This document shows positions 15,715 through 23,855 of a DNA stretch of 64,000 bases, piece by piece. Numbering within the stretch: the stretch's first letter is position 1; every line of letters begins with the position of its first letter. The stretch lies in assembly GCA_031415055.1 (NCBI GenBank), contig JANOQZ010000026.1, positions 23,833 through 87,832 of the forward strand, written 5' to 3'. Under the pieces are notes generated by a model. The model searched no databases and had not been told where the DNA came from. It worked only from the letters and a program-made list of their open reading frames with translations. Position numbers and translations under genes: made by a program. This DNA is from JANMOK01 sp031415055 (GTDB lineage: Bacteria; Pseudomonadota; Alphaproteobacteria; Rhodobacterales; Rhodobacteraceae).

Positions 15715-16992
15715 ATGCGGTCGGAATTTTCTGAGACATTTCGAGGAAAATTGCTTTTATTGGTCTTTGACAAAGTCGTCATTGGCGCGATGATTGCGGC
15801 GGCTTTCTTCCTATATGATCGCTACAAAACTATTGATCTACGGAACTATGAAGCCTCGCAAGCAAACGTCCAACTTTCATTTGAACGATCTCGGCTGCTC
15901 AAAGAATTTCTTCCGCTTATCCAAGATGGAAGTGTCGATCTAACGACGCGTGCTTATCTCTTACGATCTGCGGTCGTGTCTGGTGCAATTGACTCGGAAA
16001 CTGCATTCGAATTGGGACAAGATTTTCTCAGAGGTGGCTTACCCGCCAATCACTATTTACGTGTTGTTTCGTCGATGTTGCCTTCGGGCGTCGCGTCATT
16101 CGCCAATCGCGGCGGACAAATAGCAAATGAATGGTATTCGACTCTAAATCACTTTCCAGATTTAGATTCGGTGTTTGATCCCGTCTCGGGGCGCGAAAAT
16201 TTACCGTTAAATCAAGGTAACATGATCACCGAAGCGCGACTGCTTAGGGCGGCGCTATACGAAAATTTGCCCGTTTTACTAGAATGCGAATGCGCTGAGT
16301 TGAGGGAAAGTGACGAAATTCCTGCCCATTTGTACGGCATGTTTGTGCTGATGAAGACGGACAATCTTGAATTCGCGATAGCCACGTCAAATTCGACTGC
16401 CCAAGGTCTCAAAACCATTGGAATGCTGAATCGCCTAATGCTGGGCAACGCCGACGAAGTTCCAGAAAACTATCTTATGACACAATTTGCCGGTGCTCCA
16501 TTTTCCAACGAAAATATGCGGTGGGCCCAGGTTGTAGTGGCGATTCTGGAGCAAAACGCTTCTGAATGGAACAACACAACATCTTCCGGTATTGCCCCTA
16601 TTCTAGCGCGAATTGCAGTTGGAGAATTGTTCCCTGATGAGCAAACCGACGAAGAAGGTAACTTGTTCTGGCTTAGGTTCAACGCAAGTGAAGGTCTGTT
16701 GGCAATGAAGGGGAACGCAAACTCGGTTTCCGATAGTATTTCAGTCTATCTCCTTTCCTTCGCGGAGCAGGTAAGCGCTAAATCTAACGGCGACGACTTA
16801 GAGGCTCTCGCAGTCAAGTTTTCGTCAGGAAAAATTATTAGAGTGCTGGTGGAGGTTCTAGCAAACTCAACCGATTCGAGAAGTAAAACTGCGCTTCAAA
16901 GCATTCTTGACTTAGGCGAAGACAGACTGCGACATTTTCCGTTCCTTCGAGAGGATGTGCAAAGAAGTCTCGGTGTTGCTTGGGAAAATTGA
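15715..16992 (+). CDS. hypothetical membrane-anchored protein, inserted accessory gene (425 aa)
   Basis: A 425-residue protein with one N-terminal transmembrane helix (about residues 15-36, LLLVFDKVVIGAMIAAAFFLYD), then a long helical soluble domain of no recognised family (for example SRLLKEFLPLIQDGSVDLTTR and FELGQDFLRGG). The gene is visibly richer in A+T and in rare codons (ATA, TTA, AGA) than scpB before it. It sits exactly between two copies of the scpB 3' end. Those two facts mark it as a horizontally acquired insertion (inference). The ATG 15715 follows a GCGAGCG leader. It may be a sensor or scaffold at the membrane, but nothing visible proves this. Confidence 0.7.
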   Translation: MRSEFSETFRGKLLLLVFDKVVIGAMIAAAFFLYDRYKTIDLRNYEASQANVQLSFERSRLLKEFLPLIQDGSVDLTTRAYLLRSAVVSGAIDSETAFELGQDFLRGGLPANHYLRVVSSMLPSGVASFANRGGQIANEWYSTLNHFPDLDSVFDPVSGRENLPLNQGNMITEARLLRAALYENLPVLLECECAELRESDEIPAHLYGMFVLMKTDNLEFAIATSNSTAQGLKTIGMLNRLMLGNADEVPENYLMTQFAGAPFSNENMRWAQVVVAILEQNASEWNNTTSSGIAPILARIAVGELFPDEQTDEEGNLFWLRFNASEGLLAMKGNANSVSDSISVYLLSFAEQVSAKSNGDDLEALAVKFSSGKIIRVLVEVLANSTDSRSKTALQSILDLGEDRLRHFPFLREDVQRSLGVAWEN

Positions 16993-17025
16993 TCAATTGC
17001 GAGTGATTTTGCTGCCGTCGGAAAA

Positions 17026-17061
17026 CGAAGATCAGGACGAGATATTTGATTGGAAAGAGGG
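17026..17061 (+). repeat. direct repeat, downstream copy (scpB 3' end remnant)
   Basis: A second copy of the last 36 bases of scpB, one mismatch. Read in the scpB frame it continues as Lys-Glu-Gly-Gln then TGA at 17066-17068. That TGA overlaps the ATG at 17065 as ATGA. This is what an original scpB stop coupled to the next gene would look like, so this copy appears to be the native 3' end. Confidence 0.85.
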
Positions 17062-17064
17062 CCA

Positions 17065-17256
17065 ATGAACGGGTTGGTGAAACTGCTGGTTCGCGTCGGC
17101 GTCATGGTGGGTATCACCAAGGGGATTGAGTATTTCGCCACGCGAGGCAGCGACGAGGAAACGCCGGAAGGCAAAGCGGCGGCGAAATCGGGGCGGCAAT
17201 CGGCGAAAAATGCGACGCGGATGATCAATGTATTGCGTCGATTTACCCGGTTTTGA
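17065..17256 (+). CDS. small basic hypothetical protein (63 aa)
   Basis: A 63-residue protein starting MNGLVKLLVRVGVMVGITKG (short hydrophobic segment), with a charged middle (SDEETPEGKAAAKSGRQSAK) and a basic end (MINVLRRFTRF). The ATG overlaps the reconstructed native scpB stop, implying it was originally the third gene of the scpA-scpB operon. It does not have the TatA signature, although tat genes often follow scpB in this order. Function unknown. Confidence 0.65.
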   Translation: MNGLVKLLVRVGVMVGITKGIEYFATRGSDEETPEGKAAAKSGRQSAKNATRMINVLRRFTRF

Positions 17257-17269
17257 CGGCGGTCCAGCC

Positions 17270-17297
17270 AAAAAAGCGCCCGGGTATTACCGGGCGC
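17270..17297 (-). terminator. rho-independent terminator serving rlmB
   Basis: Perfect 8-bp stem GCGCCCGG/CCGGGCGC with a 6-base loop. On the minus strand six Ts follow, as expected for termination of rlmB transcription about 160 bases after its stop. It can also slow plus-strand reading from the 63-aa gene. Confidence 0.75.
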
Positions 17298-17321
17298 GAA
17301 GTAGGAACGAGGGACAGTGAG

Positions 17322-17354
17322 CTAGGGTGGGGTCGTTCCGGACAGCCACCCTAC
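17322..17354. repeat. short inverted repeat, CTAGGGTGG type
   Basis: CTAGGGTGG and CCACCCTAC form an imperfect inverted repeat. Similar TAGGGTGGG/CCCACCCTA elements occur at 20092-20172, so this seems to be a small dispersed palindrome family in this genome. The rest of the stretch 17298-17458 shows no gene. Confidence 0.5.
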
Positions 17355-17458
17355 GGGTCAAAAGGTAGGAAACCTTTTTCCACAAGGAAGAGCCTGTCAT
17401 CAAATCGTGAATAATTTGTGGCGATTCGGTTAAAATCGACTAATTTTTTGCAATGGAA

Positions 17459-18271
17459 TTATCGCCGGGTCGCATAAAGTGCGACGGCGGCGGCGTTGGA
17501 AACGTTCAGCGAGCCGAATTCGCCCGCAAACGGGATTTTCGCCATGCGGTGGCAGGTCTTGGTGGTCAGTTCGCGCAGGCCCGGCCCTTCGGCTCCAAAG
17601 GCGAGGGCGAGGGGGGTTTTCGGCATGTCGGCAAGGGCTTGGTCCAAGGTCATATCGGCAGTGCCATCCAACCCGACGATGAAATAGCCCATCTCGCGCA
17701 GCGCGTTCATCGCGTTGGCGAGATTGGGCACGCGCAAATAGGGCTGGCGCTCCAACGCGCCAGAAGCGGATTTCGCCAGCGACCCGGTTTCTGGTGCCGA
17801 ATGGCGTTGCGGGGCGATGACGGCGCGGGCCCCGAACACCTCGGCAGAGCGCAAGATTGCGCCGACATTGTGCGGGTCGGTGACGCGGTCGAGCAAAATG
17901 ACGACGGGGTTTTCGTTTTGCGGGGCGCAGAGTTCGGAAACCGAACCCCAGTCCAGCGGGCGCGCCTCGAGCGCCGCGCCCTGATGCACCGATTGCGGGT
18001 CGATCGGGGCGGGAAATTTGCGGGCATCGGCGATTTCGGGCGTCATGCCGCTGGCGGCGATTTCATCTTTCAGCCGGTCCGATGCGTTTTGCGTAACCAG
18101 CAGCCGCAGCTTTTCGCGCTTGGGGTTGAGCAAAGCATCGCGCACTGCGTGCAGGCCGAACAGCCAAATGGTTTCCGCCGCATCGCCGCGCCGGGACTGT
18201 TCCTTTTCGATCACCCAATCGGGCTTTTTGGCTTTTGGTTTCACGGGTGCAGTCCTGATTTCCGACGTCAT
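17459..18271 (-). CDS. rlmB: 23S rRNA 2'-O-methyltransferase, SpoU/TrmH family
   Basis: A 270-residue protein. An N-terminal RNA-binding domain (IWLFGLHAVRDALLNPKREK) precedes a knotted SPOUT methyltransferase domain with all three family motifs: DRVTDPHNVGAILRSAEVFG (motif 1), ALAFGAEGPGLRE (motif 2) and GSLNVSNAAAVALY (motif 3). Matches RlmB, which modifies G2251 of 23S rRNA. Start ATG 18271; a longer frame to 18334 is not conserved. It is transcribed divergently from the tRNA-Tyr gene, an arrangement usual in Rhodobacterales. Confidence 0.88.
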   Translation of the reverse strand: MTSEIRTAPVKPKAKKPDWVIEKEQSRRGDAAETIWLFGLHAVRDALLNPKREKLRLLVTQNASDRLKDEIAASGMTPEIADARKFPAPIDPQSVHQGAALEARPLDWGSVSELCAPQNENPVVILLDRVTDPHNVGAILRSAEVFGARAVIAPQRHSAPETGSLAKSASGALERQPYLRVPNLANAMNALREMGYFIVGLDGTADMTLDQALADMPKTPLALAFGAEGPGLRELTTKTCHRMAKIPFAGEFGSLNVSNAAAVALYATRR

Positions 18272-18384
18272 GTCGCATGGGTGACCGAAAGGCGCAAGGC
18301 GGGCACGGTTTTCCGGCTTGACGTTTCGCGCCACCCCAGCTTAAACGCAGCCACTGTTTGTTGGGCCGGATTGGCCCACCACAG

Positions 18385-18468
18385 GGGCGACGAGCTGCAA
18401 GGTGCGGCAGCGGACTGTAACTCCGCGGAGGTGACTCACGCCTGGTTCGATTCCAGGGTCGCCCACCA
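18385..18468 (+). tRNA. tRNA-Tyr (anticodon GTA)
   Basis: The acceptor stem is GGGCGAC with GTCGCCC, then discriminator A and an encoded CCA. The anticodon stem is GCGGA/TCCGC around CTGTAAC, giving anticodon GTA at 18417-18419. A long class II variable arm (stem GTGA/TCAC) and T-arm CCTGG-TTCGATT-CCAGG complete the fold. A long variable arm with GTA is diagnostic for bacterial tRNA-Tyr. About 84 bases including CCA. Confidence 0.93.
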
Positions 18469-18530
18469 TTTTCCATTGATTGCGCTTGGCGGGCATTGTT
18501 AACTCGCGCCAACCATTTGGGGAGGGTCTA

Positions 18531-19643
18531 ATGCGTACGCGTGCAGCTTTGGCCGTGCAGGCTGGGAAACCACTGGAAATCACCGAAGTCAATCTGGGCG
18601 GGCCGAAGGCTGGCGAGGTGATGGTCGAGATCAAGGCGACCGGCATTTGCCACACCGACGAGTTTACCCTGTCGGGGGCCGATCCGGAGGGGATGTTTCC
18701 GGCGATACTGGGCCATGAGGGTGCCGGGATCGTGGTTGAGGTTGGTGCGGGGGTGAAAAGCCTGAAAAAGGGCGATCACGTCATCCCGCTGTACACGCCG
18801 GAATGCCGCGAATGCGACTATTGTCTGAATCCGAAAACCAACCTGTGTCAGGCGATCCGCTCGACGCAGGGGCAGGGGGTGATGCCGGACGGGACTTCGC
18901 GGTTTACCACGCTGGATGGCGAGAAAATCCTGCATTACATGGGGTGTTCGACGTTTTCCAATTTCACGGTTCTGCCCGAAATCGCCTTGGCCAAAGTGCG
19001 CGACGACGCGCCGTTTGACAAGATTTGCTACATCGGCTGCGGGGTTACGACCGGCATCGGCGCGGTGCTGAACACGGCCAAAGTGGAGACGGGTTCGCGG
19101 GCGATTGTGTTTGGCTTGGGCGGCATCGGGCTGAACGTCATCCAAGGGCTGCGGCTGGCCGGGGCTGATCAGATTGTCGGGGTCGATCTGAACCCCGGCA
19201 AAGTGCCGATGGCGACGCGGTTTGGCATGACCGATTATGTCAATCCGACCGAGGTTGAAGGCGATCTGGTGCCCTATCTGGTCAACCTGACCAAGGGTGG
19301 GGCGGATTACACCTTTGATGCGACCGGCAACGTCAAGGTGATGCGGACAGCGCTGGAATGCGCGCACAAGGGGTGGGGGGTGTCGGTGATTATTGGGGTT
19401 GCGCCTGCCGGTGCCGAGATTTCGACAAGGCCGTTCCAACTGGTGACCGGGCGGACGTGGAAGGGGACGGCTTTTGGTGGGGCGAGGGGACGCACCGATG
19501 TGCCCAAAATCGTCGATTGGTATGTGGACGGCAAGATCGAGATCGACCCGATGATCACCCATGTGCTGCCGCTGGAGCGGATCAATGAGGGGTTTGATTT
19601 GATGCATGCCGGGAAAAGTATCCGGGCGGTGGTGAGGTATTAA
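18531..19643 (+). CDS. frmA: S-(hydroxymethyl)glutathione dehydrogenase / class III alcohol dehydrogenase
   Basis: A 370-residue zinc-dependent medium-chain dehydrogenase that oxidises the glutathione-formaldehyde adduct with NAD+. Catalytic-zinc ligands lie in ATGICHTDEF (Cys40) and GHEGAG. The structural zinc site is the four-Cys lobe CRECDYCLNPKTNLC near 92-106. The NAD-binding motif is VFGLGGIGLNVI near 197. GVMPDGTSRF is specific to class III enzymes. Start ATG 18531 has a GGGAGG binding site. It could detoxify the formaldehyde from sarcosine oxidation (inference). Confidence 0.92.
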   Translation: MRTRAALAVQAGKPLEITEVNLGGPKAGEVMVEIKATGICHTDEFTLSGADPEGMFPAILGHEGAGIVVEVGAGVKSLKKGDHVIPLYTPECRECDYCLNPKTNLCQAIRSTQGQGVMPDGTSRFTTLDGEKILHYMGCSTFSNFTVLPEIALAKVRDDAPFDKICYIGCGVTTGIGAVLNTAKVETGSRAIVFGLGGIGLNVIQGLRLAGADQIVGVDLNPGKVPMATRFGMTDYVNPTEVEGDLVPYLVNLTKGGADYTFDATGNVKVMRTALECAHKGWGVSVIIGVAPAGAEISTRPFQLVTGRTWKGTAFGGARGRTDVPKIVDWYVDGKIEIDPMITHVLPLERINEGFDLMHAGKSIRAVVRY

Positions 19644-20045
19644 ATGCGGAGATTTGGGCAATTGTTAGCGCTCGCGTCATTCCTCACTATGGCGGGGCAG
19701 ACCCACGCCGATGAGCAAAGTCTGCTGCAGATCGTCGCGCCTGACCGAGAGATGATTGTGGCGACCGAATCAATTGTGGAGGTCGCGATGGCTGCCGCTG
19801 CAAATGGCGATCCGGCGGTTTTGGTTCGTGTTGATGCCGTTCCCGCGCGGGATTTCGCCCGACTGACTGCGGCAAATGTCGGTCAGGTCATCAAGGTTTT
19901 CGTTTGCGGCGAACTGGTGCTGGAGCCGATGATTCAAACGGTCATTCCCGGTGGCTCGCTTGTTCTGTCCAACCCCGACCCGCAGGTGGTCGAAAGAATC
20001 TTTGCCAGTTTGCAGAGTGGTAAGTGCCCGGAAGACGTCGAATAG
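19644..20045 (+). CDS. secreted small protein with SecD-P1-like domain
   Basis: A 133-residue protein starting right after the frmA stop. Residues 1-22 are a Sec signal peptide with probable cleavage after THA. The mature part contains FARLTAANVGQVIKVFVCGE and PMIQTVIPGGSLVLSNPDP. This resembles the periplasmic P1 head of SecD (a T-x-x-N-x-G-x-x-I-x-V pattern then a hydrophobic product loop) without any membrane domain. Two cysteines (one in VFVCGE, one in GKCPED near the C-terminus) could form a disulfide. Probably periplasmic; role unknown. Confidence 0.6.
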   Translation: MRRFGQLLALASFLTMAGQTHADEQSLLQIVAPDREMIVATESIVEVAMAAAANGDPAVLVRVDAVPARDFARLTAANVGQVIKVFVCGELVLEPMIQTVIPGGSLVLSNPDPQVVERIFASLQSGKCPEDVE

Positions 20046-20091
20046 TGACTGGCAGGAATAAGCCACTTCCGGTTGGTCGCGCTGCAAACCT

Positions 20092-20172
20092 TAGGGTGGG
20101 TGCGCTGCACCCACCGTCCGCCGGTTCGGCAAATTTAAGCCATTGAAATGGTGGGTGAATCACCCACCCTAC
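20092..20172. repeat. clustered TAGGGTGGG / CCCACCCTA palindromes
   Basis: TAGGGTGGGTGC faces GCACCCACC, and a second perfect hairpin GGTGGGTG-AAT-CACCCACC occupies 20150-20168. Same family as the element near 17322. The hairpins lie between the frmA-secreted protein operon and a minus-strand gene tail, so they may act as a bidirectional terminator. Confidence 0.55.
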
Positions 20173-20348
20173 GCGTGCAGCGTCCCCGCATTCTTCGCCG
20201 CTTGCGTTGCCAGCGCGTCCATCAGCCCCGGAGCCAAGCAATCAAACGGCTCTAGCCCCAAAGCTTTGATCTGTTTTCGCACGCCGCCCATCTTTTTCGG
20301 GTCGTAGCCGGATTCGACAATGGAGGACACGAAGGCGCGAATTGCTTG
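20169..20348 (-). pseudogene. C-terminal fragment of an unidentified gene (copy 1)
   Basis: On the minus strand, 59 codons ending in TAG at 20171-20169 read AIRAFVSSIVESGYDPKKMG, then GVRKQIKALGLEPFDCL and end ALATQAAKNAGTLHA. There is no start; homology to the second copy at 22231-22347 covers the last ~38 residues. It is the tail of some protein gene I do not recognise. The upstream part is missing, replaced by the leader of the M23-RTX gene. Confidence 0.6.
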
Positions 20349-20451
20349 ACTTTCGTTAGTAAAACTTTTCTAGTCAGCGTCACTATCGGTAGCTGTTCCC
20401 CCAAATGGCAGATTTTGTTTAAGAAAATAGCTTGTTTTGGGGGGAAAGAAA

Positions 20452-22128
20452 GTGGCAACTTCAATATCAAATGGCTTTCGGCACCCTCTTGGCAGCGGTG
20501 TTTTAACGGAAGCGCATTGGCAAGATCTAATAACGAACGTTGAGGACGGCGGCGTTGGGCCTGCACCGGATGGTATTCGGGACGGATACTATTTGGCGAC
20601 CGAGTATGGCTCCAACGAATGGCTGGTGAATGAATCTGGCGTAGGACATTATTCACATCATTTGGGCGAAGACTGGAATGGCGATGATGGGGAAGATGGT
20701 GGCGACCCTGTCTTCGCGGCATCGAATGGGACGATCGGCCAAATTGGGTATCTGGCTGGTTTGGGCAACTACATTACAATAGTGCACGACCTTCCGTATG
20801 AAATTACAGTTGGCAGCATTACCACTAGTCAAATTGTAACGCTTTACGCGCACTTACAAAATGACTTAAGCGGCGGCACTGTGACCGTTGATGGTGTAAT
20901 ATTAGGTAGTGGATCAGTCGTTTCCATAGGCCAACAAATTGGTAATATCGGTAGTTCAGGTGGATCGTGGCCAGACCATCTGCATTTTGAAATTCGACTT
21001 GGCACGCAATATACTGATGCGGACGGCTACAATATATCAGAGGCCAATCCCCTCGGCTGGGTCGATCCAACGGACTTCATCAATGCGCATCGGACTTTTG
21101 CACCCCCGCCCGTCTTCACCACCGGCGACGACTACGTGACTTTAACCACAGCCGGTGGAACGTGGCATGCGTTGGGAGGAAACGACATCGTTGAAGGTAC
21201 GTCTGGGTCGGATACCATCTATGGCGATGCTGGCAATGATGCATTCATTGGCATGGGAGGCAAAGATATATTCTATGGAGGAGCAAATAGTGACAGTTTT
21301 GTTGTATTGGCCGACGACGATTTTGAGGGTGATACTTACAACGGCGGTGCTAGTTTCGACTTTGTTGTTTACTCGGATTCAATCAAACTTAACGAGGAAT
21401 TTGTTGCGACTAACCATGGATCGATCACGGTAAATTTGACCACAGGTAAGGACAATTACGGTAAAACTTATGTAGCGGTGGAATGTGTTGTCGCTGGTTT
21501 TGGTTCCGACACAATCACCGGCAATTCGGGCATCAACTATCTTTACGGTGCGCGCGGTGCCGACAAAATTTTTGGCTTGGCAGGTATTGATTATTTATTT
21601 GGTGGCGGCGGAAACGATACGCTGCGCGGCGGCATAGACGGTGATTGGCTTTATGGCGACACGCATAGCATCGATTCCGTTACAATCAGTGGGATTGTTC
21701 TGGGCGTTTTGGGAAATGATTTTCTTTATGGTGAAGACGGCGCGGATCACCTGATCGGCGGAGCCGGCTATGACACCATGACCGGCGGAATCGGGGCCGA
21801 CGAATTTATATTCGAGAAAGTTGCTGAAATAGGCAAACTTTATGGCGCTAGGGACATTATCAAGGATTTTCGGTCTGATGACACGATAAACTTGCGGGCT
21901 ATCGACACAGTAGCTGGGGGAGTAGACGACGCGTTCAAGTTTCTGGCAGCCGTTGACTCGCAATTCACTGGGCTAAAAGGTCAATTGCGATGGTCAAAAG
22001 CTGACCTTGTGGGGACCGTGAACGACAAAACATATATTGACGGCGACATGAACGGAGACAAGATTCCGGATTTTACGATAGAATTGACCGGACTAATCAA
22101 TCTGAATATCTACGACTTTATCCTTTGA
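20452..22128 (+). CDS. secreted M23 peptidase fused to RTX calcium-binding repeats
   Basis: A 558-residue protein (GTG start 20452 after a G-rich binding site; a TTG at 20437 is possible). Residues about 55-220 form an M23 (lysostaphin-like) zinc endopeptidase domain, with HHLGEDW near 68-74, YAHL near 132 and HLHFEI near 176. From about 245 to 460 come GGxGxD-type repeats (GDAGNDAFIG, GGGGNDTLRGG, GGAGYDTMTGG). The last 80 residues resemble the serralysin-type C-terminal secretion signal (QLRWSKAD, GDMNGDKIPDF, final DFIL). There is no N-terminal signal peptide, so type I secretion is expected; no exporter is nearby. It probably cleaves peptidoglycan peptides outside the cell. Base composition is more A+T-rich than the surroundings, suggesting acquisition. 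Confidence 0.82.
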   Translation: MATSISNGFRHPLGSGVLTEAHWQDLITNVEDGGVGPAPDGIRDGYYLATEYGSNEWLVNESGVGHYSHHLGEDWNGDDGEDGGDPVFAASNGTIGQIGYLAGLGNYITIVHDLPYEITVGSITTSQIVTLYAHLQNDLSGGTVTVDGVILGSGSVVSIGQQIGNIGSSGGSWPDHLHFEIRLGTQYTDADGYNISEANPLGWVDPTDFINAHRTFAPPPVFTTGDDYVTLTTAGGTWHALGGNDIVEGTSGSDTIYGDAGNDAFIGMGGKDIFYGGANSDSFVVLADDDFEGDTYNGGASFDFVVYSDSIKLNEEFVATNHGSITVNLTTGKDNYGKTYVAVECVVAGFGSDTITGNSGINYLYGARGADKIFGLAGIDYLFGGGGNDTLRGGIDGDWLYGDTHSIDSVTISGIVLGVLGNDFLYGEDGADHLIGGAGYDTMTGGIGADEFIFEKVAEIGKLYGARDIIKDFRSDDTINLRAIDTVAGGVDDAFKFLAAVDSQFTGLKGQLRWSKADLVGTVNDKTYIDGDMNGDKIPDFTIELTGLINLNIYDFIL

Positions 22129-22142
22129 TGATTATGGGTTTT

Positions 22143-22210
22143 CCCGGACTTGATCCGGGATCGCCTCAGTCATCGTAGAATTGAATGCGGCCCCGGATCA
22201 AGTCCGGGGC
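22143..22210. repeat. inverted repeat CCGGACTTGATCCGGG / CCCCGGATCAAGTCCGGGG
   Basis: CCCGGACTTGATCCGGGA (22143-22160) and CCCCGGATCAAGTCCGGGGC (22191-22210) are both self-complementary and complementary to each other. This GGATCAAGTCCGG element is a well-known dispersed intergenic palindrome in alphaproteobacteria. A degraded relative (CGGATCAAATTCCGGG) is near 23812-23827. It may end transcription of the M23-RTX gene. Confidence 0.7.
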
Positions 22211-22230
22211 CGCGAAAGTGCACCGTCGGC

Positions 22231-22347
22231 CTACGCGTGCAGCGTGCCCGCGTTCTTCGCCGCTTGCGTCGCCAGCGCGTCCATCAGGCCGGGGTTGAGG
22301 CGGTCATAGGGTTCCAAGCCCAAAGCTTTGATCTGCTTGCGCTTCGC
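22231..22347 (-). pseudogene. C-terminal fragment of an unidentified gene (copy 2)
   Basis: About 38 codons on the minus strand (KQIKALGLEPYDRLNPG, then ALATQAAKNAGTLHA and TAG) nearly match the tail at 20169-20348. It is the same orientation as copy 1, so the two copies are direct repeats about 2 kb apart around the M23-RTX gene. Upstream on the minus strand (22348-22532) the sequence diverges and holds no clear gene. Confidence 0.6.
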
Positions 22348-22532
22348 GCCCACCGGCGGTCAGGCATTGGCCTCGCGATAGGCTCCATCAAGGCCAACGG
22401 CTTGGCGAGCGTCGCGCGCACGGCGCTCACGAATGTCCCTCGGACATTCTTGCCGGTGCTGCGCACCATCGTGCCTAGTAGGCTGGTGAAGGGTATGAAT
22501 TTTTGAAATGTTTTAAGATGATTCGAATTACC

Positions 22533-23540
22533 TTAGCGACCCACCTTGACCCAACCGCCCGACTTCTCGCTGGCGAAAATCGCGTCCAGCACCCGCATCG
22601 AGGAGATAGAGTCGGCAATGCCATAGTCGAGCGGTTTGCGGCCCAGAACGGCTTGGGCGAAATTCTCGGCTTGTTCGGTGTATTGGTCACAAGGCGGGAT
22701 AATTTCGCGGCGGGCCAATGACCCGTCCATGGTTTCGCCGTTGTCGACCAAAATGGCGGTCGATTGCATCGGGGGTGCGTTGAAGGGGATGACGATTTCG
22801 ACGCGGCCCTTGGTACCCAAAATTTCCACCGATTGCGAGCCGCCGAGTTGCGTAGAAACCAAAAATGTCAGCATCCGCCCGTCGCCAAAATCGGCGATGA
22901 CGCTCGCCAAACGGTCGGTGCCGAATTTTGGATCGCGTTCGACCATGGCGACCACGCGCAGCGGTTCGGCTTCAAAGAAATACCGTCCTGCCGTTACCGG
23001 GTAGCAACCGATATCCATGATACCGCCACCGCCGATATCGGCCATGTTACGCACATTGGCCGGGTCATTGTTGAAATAGCTGAATACGGCGCGGATGCCG
23101 CGCACATCGCCAATCTCACCCGACCGGGCAATTTCGCGCGCCCGATGCCATTGTGGGTGATGCCGCACCATGAAGGCCTCGGCGACGATGATGCCCTTGG
23201 GCACCGCTTGCAGCCGCTCTGCGTCGGCGGCGTTCATGCCCATCGGTTTTTCGCAGAGCACATGCTTGCCTGCGCGGGCGGCGGCCAAGGTCAGATCAAC
23301 ATGCAAATGGTTCGGTAGCGGGTTGTAAACGGCGTCGATATCGGGGTCGGCGAGCATGGCCTCATAGGAACCATAGGCTTTGGGAATGCCCAATTGCGCA
23401 GCAGCCGCCTCGGCGCGGGAAGCGTCGCGCGAACATATCGCCACCACCACGGACGAAGCCGAGCGCATGATCCCCGGCGTGACCTTTTGCATGCCGATAT
23501 CAGCGGTCGAAATGATGCCCCAGCGGACTTTTTTGGTCAT
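22533..23540 (-). CDS. Gfo/Idh/MocA-family NAD(P)-dependent oxidoreductase
   Basis: A 335-residue protein with an N-terminal Rossmann fold (RWGIISTADIGMQKVTPGI, residues about 5-23) and the family motif HVLCEKPMG with the conserved Lys near residue 97. The C-terminal dehydrogenase fold includes DIGGGGIMDIGCYPVTAGRY. It most resembles the D-xylose/dihydrodiol dehydrogenase-like branch. The substrate is likely a sugar or cyclic polyol but is not determinable. It is divergent from the MHS transporter across a 315-base gap (23541-23855) in which I see no gene. Confidence 0.82.
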   Translation of the reverse strand: MTKKVRWGIISTADIGMQKVTPGIMRSASSVVVAICSRDASRAEAAAAQLGIPKAYGSYEAMLADPDIDAVYNPLPNHLHVDLTLAAARAGKHVLCEKPMGMNAADAERLQAVPKGIIVAEAFMVRHHPQWHRAREIARSGEIGDVRGIRAVFSYFNNDPANVRNMADIGGGGIMDIGCYPVTAGRYFFEAEPLRVVAMVERDPKFGTDRLASVIADFGDGRMLTFLVSTQLGGSQSVEILGTKGRVEIVIPFNAPPMQSTAILVDNGETMDGSLARREIIPPCDQYTEQAENFAQAVLGRKPLDYGIADSISSMRVLDAIFASEKSGGWVKVGR

Positions 23541-23855
23541 GATTGCTCTTTTTTCGATATGTCCCGACGAAAGGCGGGAACGATTTTGCTAGTTGTCAGT
23601 TGACCTAACGGCAAGTCAATAGGTGCAACTATGCGATAGTATTCGGCCGAATAAAGGTGCAGACGCCACGAAACCCACGGTGTCCACGCGGTTCTTGGAC
23701 CAAAATTGCACTGCGCGTTTTCCAGTATTAACAATTAGAATAGTGGGCGACTAGGTTTTTCGTCAAACAATTTCGGCCCGCGACGACGGTGCCGTGACAC
23801 TGGCGACGGGCCGGATCAAATTCCGGGTCCGCGTAACAATAATGGAGGGATACGA

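Noticed and set aside
17453..18502. 349-codon plus-strand frame opposite rlmB
   Set aside because: The rlmB motifs on the minus strand are unambiguous; the plus frame also runs through the tRNA-Tyr gene.
22348..22532. Small gene on the minus strand starting near 22469
   Set aside because: The translation shifts frame relative to the tail fragment and is Arg/Ala-rich without resemblance to any family; treated as non-coding remnant.
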